From CBDAPI01 sp965248635 (GTDB taxonomy: Bacteria > Acidobacteriota > UBA6911 > RPQK01 > CBDAPI01), in contig OZ252114.1 of the NCBI GenBank assembly GCA_965248635.1, positions 372,001 to 436,000 on the forward strand: a stretch of DNA of 64,000 bases, read 5' to 3'. The notes under the pieces were generated by a model. That model was not told where the DNA came from. It did no database searches and worked only from the letters and a program-made list of their open reading frames with translations. Made by a program: the position numbers and the translations under genes. Positions 43,415 through 50,369 of the stretch are shown in pieces; the stretch's first letter is position 1; each line of letters begins with the position of its first letter.

Positions 43415-44752
43415 CTAACTGGAGTTCAGGCGACTCAAGACGAGGTGGAAGAGGGGTTGTTCGGGGAAGGCTGAGGAAAGATGGACCCAGATGCGTCGAG
43501 TGGTTTGTCGGATCCGGGCCCCAATCTTGAGGACCCGACGACGTAAGGTTTCGATTTCGAGCTTGTGCCAGGGGGTTCCGTGCAGATAGTCGCGCAGGCG
43601 CACGAACATCTGGTAAGCCAGTGCATGCAGGAGGAGTCGAAACTGATTGGCCAGGAATCGATGACAGCTGAGTCGGTCCATGCTCAGATGATTCTTGAAG
43701 GCCTTGATGAAGTTCTCGGTCTGCCCTCGGTTTGTGTAGTGGTCATAAAGTGATTGGGAGCAGAGATCGTCCCGGTTGGTGACTACAAAGCGACGGTTGA
43801 TCCCACGCTGATCGACCTCCACTTTGACAATGACGCGACGGGATCGATCCCAGCTGTGGGCTCGATAAAGAAACTCGTCAAACTGACGCTGTTTTTCCTC
43901 CAGCTCAACGAACCTCAGCCGAGTCGAATCCAGCAGCGGCTCGACCACTCGCTGCAGGCGAGGGTTTCGACTTAACCCAATGACATATTGGAGTTTATTC
44001 TCTTCACCTTCACAGAACTCGTAGAGCCGAGGCGTGGCAAAGCCGCTGTCGGCCCGAATCTCAATCTCGACATCCGTCCCCACTCCTTGTCGGATGGCCT
44101 CCACGACGCGCTTCAAAACGGGCACGATGTGAGAGGCAGCCCCCTTGTTGCCAGGTCTCAACATGGCACACACCAGGTCTCCCGTGGCGGCATCGAAGAT
44201 CAGCAAAGGATGCAGAATGTGGTTTCGGTAATACCCGTGGTAGAAGGAGAACTCCTGTTGGCCGTGAGTGTGGTCATCGGTACTGTCCAGATCCAGGATG
44301 ATCTTGCTGGGGCGTCTCTTCTTCAGGGAGCGCACATAACGGCCTAGCAGCCACCGGCTCAGACGCATCAGATCCTTCTTGGTGACGGAGTTCTCCAAAC
44401 GGGAGAAAGTCGGCTGGGTGGCCAAGTCGGGATCGCTCTCGGGCAACTGATCACAGACTGTCTTGAGCATCGGATCCGAGCGCAGCGTATCGGCGTCGTT
44501 ACAGTCTTCGTAGCCGGCCACGATCTGCAAGACTCGTTGTCGGATCAACTTCAACAGGTCATGACGAATGTAGCGTTGGTCTCGACTTTCCGAAATACAG
44601 GAACTGAAGCCCTCGCACAATCGATGTTGACGATCCAGCGATCCAAACAACAACCATCCTGCGTCGGAAGTGAGGCTCCCCCCATCAAAACGAGCCGTGA
44701 TGTTTCTGTGGCTATGAAATGGCAGGGTATTCTGGCAGACTGTTTTTGACAT
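43415..44752 (-). CDS. IS1380-family DDE transposase
   Basis: 445 residues, full length. The N-terminus ITARFDGGSLTSDAGWLLFGSLDRQ is typical of IS1380 transposases. Catalytic candidates are Asp in KIILDLDSTDDHTHG, Asp in EIRADSGFATPRLYEF and Glu in YTNRGQTENFIKAFKNHLSMDRLS; the YxxRGQTENFIKxFK stretch is the family hallmark. The gene is antisense to the host TPR gene. A strong hairpin covers the bases just before the ATG (44754-44814). Confidence 0.95.
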   Translation of the reverse strand: MSKTVCQNTLPFHSHRNITARFDGGSLTSDAGWLLFGSLDRQHRLCEGFSSCISESRDQRYIRHDLLKLIRQRVLQIVAGYEDCNDADTLRSDPMLKTVCDQLPESDPDLATQPTFSRLENSVTKKDLMRLSRWLLGRYVRSLKKRRPSKIILDLDSTDDHTHGQQEFSFYHGYYRNHILHPLLIFDAATGDLVCAMLRPGNKGAASHIVPVLKRVVEAIRQGVGTDVEIEIRADSGFATPRLYEFCEGEENKLQYVIGLSRNPRLQRVVEPLLDSTRLRFVELEEKQRQFDEFLYRAHSWDRSRRVIVKVEVDQRGINRRFVVTNRDDLCSQSLYDHYTNRGQTENFIKAFKNHLSMDRLSCHRFLANQFRLLLHALAYQMFVRLRDYLHGTPWHKLEIETLRRRVLKIGARIRQTTRRIWVHLSSAFPEQPLFHLVLSRLNSS

Positions 44753-44753
44753 T

Positions 44754-44814
44754 GCCGTAGCTCCTGTTTAGGGTCTTTGTTTCTCTAAACCCTTTTATAT
44801 CAGAGAGCTACGGC
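44754..44814 (-). promoter_or_regulatory. Hairpin over the transposase leader
   Basis: GCCGTAGCTC (44754-44763) and GAGCTACGGC (44805-44814) are perfect 10-bp complements starting 2 bases from the transposase ATG. A nested GTTTAG/CTAAAC pair lies inside. The minus strand also contains GATATAAAAG, a -10-like sequence, in the stem-loop. If outside transcription enters the element, the folded leader would hide the start; initiation inside would not include the full stem. The function is inferred. Confidence 0.55.
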
Positions 44815-46067
44815 CTTTTTTCTGGGCCCAAATCTCACTTGAATTTAGATCTCCTGCATAATCCGGGCTAGCCGGTCGCTTGGCGAGCCTCCAGGCTGAG
44901 GACCTGCGCAGCACGCATTTTCTGGATAAGGCCAGGGTCGGCTTCGATCAGATTTTTAATCTGGACTACGACGAAGCCGCTACCACCTTCGAGGGACTCG
45001 CAGCCGAATACCCCGAGCATCCGGGCCCGCCTCTCTACATGGCCACGACGATCTGGCTCCAGGAGCTATTTCAACGCCAGGACCTGGAACTGGACAAGTT
45101 TATTTCGCCCAGCTACTTCGACCAGGCTTCAGGACAAAGCATGGCGACTGCAGACAAGGCTCGGTTCCATGATCTGATGAACAGCTCGCAGCAGCTTTGT
45201 GAAGCCCTGCTGGAAGCCAGTCCTGGGGACAGAGATGCCCGCTATTTTCTGGGCGCTCTTCACGGCGTTCTGGGTTCCTTCTCGATCACCATCGAGCGCA
45301 GCAGGACCAAGGCCTTCAAGCACGCCAAGAAGGCCTATCGCTATCACATCGGCGTCATCGAGGAGGACCCCGCCTACTACGATGCCTACATGACGGCCGG
45401 AGTCTATGAATACGTGGTGGGAAGCCTTCCCTGGTACCTCAAATTTTTGGCCGCCCTGGCCGGTTACAGGGGCAGCAAGAAGCGGGGTTTGGAATACCTG
45501 TCACTGGCGGTCGACAGAGGGCAGTTCGTCTCGGACAACTCCAGAACACTTCAACTCGTGCTCCTGGTCCGCGAAAAACGATACGAGGAAGCCCTGTCGT
45601 CCCTCCGTTACCTGAAGAGCAACTCACCCAAGAACTTTGTGGCTCATTTGAACGAGGCGCAGTTGCTGGAATCACTGGACCGCCATACCGAGGCGGCTCG
45701 CCTCTACCAGGAGATCCTCAGAAAAGCCGAGGATGGTCAGCCGCACTTCGACCGCATCCCCCTGGCCACATTTCGCTATGCCGCGGGCCAAAAGCTACTC
45801 AAGCTGGGCAACGTCGAGGCGGCGCTGGAGCAATTCCGGAAATCCCTGAGTGATTCCGAGACACCGGAACGGGAACGAACCCTGTCACTGCTCGCCTCCG
45901 CCAACTCCCTGGATCTTCTGGATCGACCAAGCGAAGCCGTCGAGTACTACCAGTCCGTCCTGAAGCAACCCGACCGGGATCGCTCGCACAAACTGGCCCG
46001 CAAGTACCTCAAGAAGCCCTTCAGAATCCGTTGACCGTGAACGTGGAACGGGGAACGTGGAACCTTC

Positions 46068-46815
46068 CTAATGAGTCATAGCATAAACGATATAGTTCAT
46101 GCCTAACTGAAAGGCCAGGTGGGCAAACTCTCTGGGATAAACCTCCTGTTCGGCCCACTCCCAGGCGTCACCCAGATCGACATTGTGGTTGATCATCACC
46201 ATGAGCCGGCCCTGCTCATCCTCGATTCCCATGTAGCGGGGATCGTAACCGTCCTTTTCCCACGTCCGGCCCGAAAAGACATACTGCAGCCCGGGCACTT
46301 GAATCAGGTCCTCGATGTCAAAGTAGCAATGAAAAATGGGGTGGTCCAGAGGCAGATCAAATGGCTCGTATTCGGGGAATACCTTCTTGCTTGATCTGCA
46401 AATAGAAGTTCTGCCACTCGTAGGAGCCGTGAAAGTCGTCTACAACCAGAAAGCCTCCACGCAGCAGGTATTCCCGGAGGCGATTCGCCTCTGCCTGCGA
46501 AAGGTTGAGGTAACCGACCTCGACAGCGTAGAGAAAGGGATGTTCGAATAACTCGGGGGAGTCGATGGGTAAAACCTTCTGCTCGGCTTTTGGAAAGGCA
46601 TAATCTGCCAGCTTTCCCAGACCCCAGAGAAACTGGATATCGGCCTTGGGGTAGTCAACCGCCCAGGTTGACCGGCCCCAGCGACTGCTGGAATACTGAA
46701 GCCGCACAAACGTGAAGTCGGGCTCCCTTTCCTCTCCCGGCTGGTCCGAATCGGCTGCCCCGACCAGCAGCAGTGCTGAGGCGAGAAAAGCCAGGACAAG
46801 GACAGCTCGTTTCAT
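46068..46815 (-). pseudogene. DUF4159-domain protein, frameshifted
   Basis: Two frames together make one secreted DUF4159 protein. The first (46815-46357) has a signal peptide MKRAVLVLAFLASALLLVGA, then FTFVRLQYSSSRWGRSTWAVDYPKADIQFLWGL and GGFLVVDDFHGSYEWQNFYLQI, and stops soon after. The second frame resumes as VFPEYEPFDLPLDHPIFHCYFDIEDLIQV and continues to PGLQYVFSGRTWEKDGYDPRYMGIEDEQGRLMVMINHNVDLGDAWEWAEQ. The switch falls in AAGCAAGAAGGTATTC near 46383-46395 and equals one extra base. It could be a true mutation or an assembly error. The domain is of unknown function, related to the glutamine-amidotransferase-like fold. Confidence 0.85.
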
Positions 46816-47986
46816 GTCGAGCCCACCCTACCATAACAGCTTGAACAGCTTGCTCCCACCCGGCGGCGGCACGGCGGCAGGCATCTTCTTCCTTCTTCTT
46901 CTGACCTCAGGCTGCGCGCAACCGGATGAAAGAAACGACCAGCTCTTCACTGATGACCAGTTTCAGGGGCTTTCACTGAGCCTGAGCGAAGAGGAACAGT
47001 ATTTCGACACCGATAATCTCATTTCCAACGAGAGACCGTACCAGCATCTGATCCCTGCCATAAACGAAAGAGTCTCCTCCGGCGGAGCTTATCTGGGAGT
47101 CGGTCCCGATCAGAACTTTACCTACATTGCAAACACCCGGCCCTCCATCGCATTCATCATCGACATCCGACGCCACAATCTTCTCCAGCACCTCTACTTC
47201 AAGGAACTGTTCGAGCGGGCCCCGACACGGGCTGAGTTCCTCTCACTTCTCTTGAGTCGGCCCCTTCGGTCGGAGTTGCCGAGTAGTGAGTTGAAAGCCG
47301 CCGAGCTGGTCGAGATCTTTCTGGCCCTCCCGGCGGATCGGTCACTCGCCGATCGAACTGTCTCGGAGGTATTTTCCTCACTCAGGCGCCGCTTCCCCGG
47401 ATTGATTCAAGAGGCAGACCGCCCTTTCCTTGAGGAGCTGGCCGCGACGTTTCGAGAGGGAGGCCTGGGCTTGCGCTTTCGGAGTCACGGAAGACGTCCC
47501 CGCTTCTTCTATCCGACTCTCAGGGAGCTTCTCGCCGCTACCGACCGCCGGGGAGTTGAACAGGGTTACCTGAGTTCGGAGTCGCACTACTCTCTGGTGC
47601 GAAGCAGGCAGCTCGAGAACCGGATCATTCCCGTAGTCGGGGATCTGGGCGGCCAGAAATCAATGAAAGCTATCGGTGGCTTTCTGGAAGAAAGAGAGAT
47701 TGTGCTGAGCCTGTTCTACGTCCCGAATGTCGAGTTCTATCTGGCCTCCAACAGAAAGTTCCGCCCTTTCTTCAGCAACGTGGAGGCGCTGCCCGTCAAC
47801 AACAGCAGTCTGCTGTTGCGAACGGTGTTCCGATATGGGAGAGCCCACCCCGAGACCGCCCCTGGCTCTCATGTGACTCCTCTGATTCAGAGTCTCGAGG
47901 TCTTCGTTCGGCATATTTCCGATGCCCGATACTCAAGCTACTACGACCTCGTCATGAATGACTACATCCCGGTGTTCAGCCAGTAG
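46814..47986 (+). CDS. Lipoprotein of unknown function (LIC_10091-like)
   Basis: 390 residues from ATG 46814, whose bases overlap the divergent DUF4159 start (CATG). A hydrophobic stretch ending FFLLLLTSGC is a lipobox, so export and lipid anchoring are likely. The n-region is long and Gly/Pro-rich, so a later TTG start (e.g. 46837) is possible. Conserved-looking parts are YFDTDNLISNERPYQHLIPAINE, GGAYLGVGPDQNFTYIANTRPSIAFIIDIRRHNLLQHLYFKELF and VVGDLGGQKSMKAIGGFLEEREIVLSLFYVPNVEFYL. The second block (DIRRHN) resembles proteins I recall as the Leptospira LIC_10091 family, of unknown biochemical role. No certain catalytic residues. Confidence 0.72.
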   Translation: MSSPPYHNSLNSLLPPGGGTAAGIFFLLLLTSGCAQPDERNDQLFTDDQFQGLSLSLSEEEQYFDTDNLISNERPYQHLIPAINERVSSGGAYLGVGPDQNFTYIANTRPSIAFIIDIRRHNLLQHLYFKELFERAPTRAEFLSLLLSRPLRSELPSSELKAAELVEIFLALPADRSLADRTVSEVFSSLRRRFPGLIQEADRPFLEELAATFREGGLGLRFRSHGRRPRFFYPTLRELLAATDRRGVEQGYLSSESHYSLVRSRQLENRIIPVVGDLGGQKSMKAIGGFLEEREIVLSLFYVPNVEFYLASNRKFRPFFSNVEALPVNNSSLLLRTVFRYGRAHPETAPGSHVTPLIQSLEVFVRHISDARYSSYYDLVMNDYIPVFSQ

Positions 47987-48016
47987 ACATACGAGGAGGA
48001 CCCTTCGTGGTAGATC

Positions 48017-48092
48017 CCGAGAGTGGGAGGGGGCTCAGTGAGGCGGACGTTTAAATTCCCGGACGCAGCACTGAGTCCCCTCCCACTCTCGG
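48017..48092. repeat. Hairpin repeat element, copy B
   Basis: Arms 48017-48040 and 48069-48092 (CCGAGAGTGGGAGGGGGCTC...) pair at 23 of 24 positions. The 28-base loop carries GACGTTTAAATTCCCGG in the same orientation as copy A. It follows the LIC_10091-like gene in the 322-bp gap of a convergent gene pair. Confidence 0.92.
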
Positions 48093-48180
48093 AATCCACT
48101 ACCAGCGTTCCTCCACCTTGAAAGCTGGCAGACGGCCATCTCAATCCTGCCGGTCGCTGCCCGAGGCTCCTCGGACCGGG

Positions 48181-48250
48181 AAAGTGGGAGAGGGCTCAGG
48201 GCTCCGGCCGGGAATTTAAACGTTCTCCGCCCTGAGCCCTCTCCCACTTT
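48181..48250. repeat. Hairpin repeat element, copy C (inverted relative to A and B)
   Basis: 22-bp perfect arms (48181-48202 and 48229-48250; AAAGTGGGAGAGGGCTCAGG...) and a 26-base loop that is the reverse complement of the copy A loop apart from the terminal base. Where C differs from A in one arm (for example AGAG to AAAG, GGGGG to GAGGG) the other arm carries the matching change. Copies B and C form a head-to-head pair 88 bases apart. Confidence 0.92.
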
Positions 48251-48308
48251 CACTCCTCCACCAGGGCCTTCTTGGAGGTCCGATCAGATGGCCCTGCACG
48301 GGCGGCTC

Positions 48309-48995
48309 CTAGACTTCTAAAGCTTCCTTCAGCCGACGGACGAGAGTCGGAGCTGCGGTCGCGTGCTTGAAGTATGCGTAGACATCGCGCGTCTGTTCCC
48401 GAATCCACTCAGCCCACCCCTCGATGTCTTCCTGTGCGTACTCGGGTTTTCGAAGCCTCAGGTAGATGAACGGAGCGGTCACTTCTCGAGACGCCTCCAA
48501 CTTGTCCGATTCGACCACCCCCAGCGAGGCCTGGTGTCTGCGCAGAAGATCAAAGGTGGCTGAATCAAACCAGGATTCATGGCGGAACTCGAGCGCCAGC
48601 GGAGCCTTGTCCGCAAACTTTCCCAGAAAGCCCTTCAGGACCTCCAGATCCTGTTTGAACCAGGGCGGCAACTGGACCAGGATGCAGCCCAGCTGGGACC
48701 AGAGCGGGTTGGCTCCGTGAAAAAACCAGCCCATTTCTTCATCGCACTCGACCAGCTTTTTTCGGTGGGTAATTCTCTGGCTCAGCTTCAATGCGAAACG
48801 AAAACCGGACGGGACCACGCTGGCCCATTGCGCAGTTGTCTTTTCGGACGGAAATCGGTAAAAAGTGTTGTTGATCTCGGTGCTGTTGAATTGCCGGGAG
48901 TAATAATGAAGATACTCCTTTTGAGGCAGATCCTCCGGATAAAAGATCCCCTTCCACTCTTTGTAGGAGAATCCCGAGGTGCCGGCGTAGATCAC
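48309..48995 (-). CDS. DUF72 (YecE-like) protein
   Basis: 228-residue TIM-barrel-like DUF72 protein: MIYAGTSGFSYKEWKGIFYPEDLPQKEYLHYYSRQFNSTEINNTFYRFP at the start, then FRFALKLSQRITHRKKL, LGCILVQLPPWFKQD, LALEFRHESWF and YLRLRKPEYAQED with a late YFKH segment (AYFKHATAAPTLV). The role of the family is not established. It is the last gene of the ABC operon (4-base overlap with the DUF4340 gene), so it may be co-expressed with the exporter without being part of it. Confidence 0.9.
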   Translation of the reverse strand: MIYAGTSGFSYKEWKGIFYPEDLPQKEYLHYYSRQFNSTEINNTFYRFPSEKTTAQWASVVPSGFRFALKLSQRITHRKKLVECDEEMGWFFHGANPLWSQLGCILVQLPPWFKQDLEVLKGFLGKFADKAPLALEFRHESWFDSATFDLLRRHQASLGVVESDKLEASREVTAPFIYLRLRKPEYAQEDIEGWAEWIREQTRDVYAYFKHATAAPTLVRRLKEALEV

Positions 48996-50356
48996 TCAGA
49001 CTTTTCCTGAATCAGGTCGCCCTTCTCCAGGTGGATCTTGTCAAAGCTGCTGGAGGAGATGACATAGTACCACTCAGCGAATCGCTGGTTCAGGCGCTGG
49101 GAGGTCTCGCGATTTTCGGCCTGCTCCTTTTCCCATTCCTGGTACTTTTCGTGGAGCTCTTTGTTCTTCTTGTCCTGGTCGGTCAAATCTTCGTCCTTCT
49201 TGCCCTGAAAGGCCAGATCCGCCGGCCTCTTCGGCTCCGGAAAACGATCCGCGTTGAAGGAAGTGGTAATAAAGAGATATCGATTCTCTCCCGGCCCGGC
49301 CGACTCGTCGTCACTGCTGTCGGTACCGGCTGTGACAGCCTCGTCGGACCCGTAAAGAACCTCCCCGAAGCGGAGAATGTAGGTTACTCCCACGGCTGTC
49401 TCCACTTCCAGTTCCCCTTCGTTGGAAAGCAGGCTCCCATCGCGCGTGAAGTAGAATCCCTTGCTCTGCAGGGAGAGCAGGGCTTCCTGTGAGATGGGAA
49501 TGTCATCACCGGACCGCTGCAATGACAGGCTCAGACCTTCGGGCTTGGGCCGGACGCCCACGATAGACAACTCATCGATTCCGGCCAGAAGATTATCCAT
49601 TTTGGTGGAATTCACCTCTTCACTGGATCGCATTTTTGCCGCAGTCCAGGTCCCATCATCCTTGCTGAGAGGGATCTCCCCCCGTTCCACAACCCGGCGG
49701 GTTCTCTCATTGATGAAGTAGTCTTTGATGATGACCTTGTCGATATCATCTTTTTCGACTTCAAGCAGATCCGTCTCGATCCAGTCGGCAAAACTGGTCG
49801 AAATATCGAGGTCCAGCCTGGAGACGTAAACCCGCTTCTGTCCCGGAACTCTGACAAAGTGCAGGTTGCCTTCTTCTCCGGTGGCCTTCCCTATGATCAG
49901 ATCAGCCAGGGCCTGGCCCGACGAGTCTTTGACAGTGACTCGCTCACCGCGACCGGTCAGACTCGTGGTGGTTTCGTCCAGAGGGTCCACGACGCCACAG
50001 GCTTCATGATCGGCCGTATTATTGGAACGGAGACCATCCTTCCTGATTCCGATCAGGCCGGCCGCTGTCTTGGCCAGCCGGTCCTTGCCGTCGGCGGGAT
50101 AGTTGTGGTGGGAAGGAATGGTCCAGACCCCCTCTGCAAAAGTGACTTTGAAGGGTTTGGCTGTGCCTGTCTCTTCATTGAACTCAATGACTTCCAGGGT
50201 GGTTGCCGCATTCGGATCCACGAAGTCGCCGAAGAACGGTTCACCCACATCGTCGAAAGCCTCGGGGTTCACTTTCCCCGGAGCGGTGACCAGCGCCAGA
50301 AGAAGCAAAACTGCTGCCACGCCCACGAGAGTCAGTGTTTTACGTGTCTCACTCAT
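48992..50356 (-). CDS. DUF4340 protein of a Gld-type ABC system
   Basis: 454 residues with an N-terminal anchor (TLTLVGVAAVLLLLALVTAPG) and a periplasmic repeat region of DUF4340 type: FKVTFAEGVWTIPSHHNYPADGKDRLAKTAAGLIGI, then VTVKDSSGQALADLIIGK and FVRVPGQKRVYVSRLDLDISTSFADWIETDLLEV, the usual second repeat. The late part is charged, with a Lys/Glu-rich helix (DLTDQDKKNKELHEKYQEWEKEQAENRE). DUF4340 proteins follow GldG-like genes in many genomes. It sits 13 bases after the GldFG fusion. Function is unknown beyond association with the exporter. Confidence 0.87.
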   Translation of the reverse strand: MSETRKTLTLVGVAAVLLLLALVTAPGKVNPEAFDDVGEPFFGDFVDPNAATTLEVIEFNEETGTAKPFKVTFAEGVWTIPSHHNYPADGKDRLAKTAAGLIGIRKDGLRSNNTADHEACGVVDPLDETTTSLTGRGERVTVKDSSGQALADLIIGKATGEEGNLHFVRVPGQKRVYVSRLDLDISTSFADWIETDLLEVEKDDIDKVIIKDYFINERTRRVVERGEIPLSKDDGTWTAAKMRSSEEVNSTKMDNLLAGIDELSIVGVRPKPEGLSLSLQRSGDDIPISQEALLSLQSKGFYFTRDGSLLSNEGELEVETAVGVTYILRFGEVLYGSDEAVTAGTDSSDDESAGPGENRYLFITTSFNADRFPEPKRPADLAFQGKKDEDLTDQDKKNKELHEKYQEWEKEQAENRETSQRLNQRFAEWYYVISSSSFDKIHLEKGDLIQEKSE

Positions 50357-50369
50357 AGTGACTTCTCCT

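Larger units (their letters stand above)
43216..44867 (-). mobile_element. IS1380-family insertion sequence, 1652 bp, complete
   Basis: Left end CCCGGATTATGCAAGA (43216) and right end, read inward, CCCGGATTATGCAGGA (from 44867) are terminal inverted repeats identical over the first 13 bases. Direct repeats CTAG at 43212-43215 and 44868-44871 are the target duplication. One full-length transposase gene lies inside on the minus strand. 43216-43414 contains no gene. Intact ends, target duplication and ORF suggest the element may still move. Confidence 0.92.
43161..46034 (+). pseudogene. Secreted TPR-repeat protein gene interrupted by an IS1380-family element
   Basis: Removing 43216-44871 (element plus one CTAG) joins 43161-43215 to 44872 in frame. 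ATG 43161 reads MLLSLRLLCLTVCGFSLLAG and continues RLASLQAEDLRSTHF, a clean signal peptide followed by the mature protein. The restored product is 405 residues, with TPR-like helices (VGFDQIFNLDYDEAATTFEGLAAEYPEHP, LEYLSLAVDRG, FVAHLNEAQLLESLDRHTEAARLYQEIL, NVEAALEQFRKSLSD, RPSEAVEYYQSVL). In its present state the 3' part could only be translated from TTG 44880, without export signal. The remaining coding sequence is undamaged, so the event looks recent. Confidence 0.9.
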
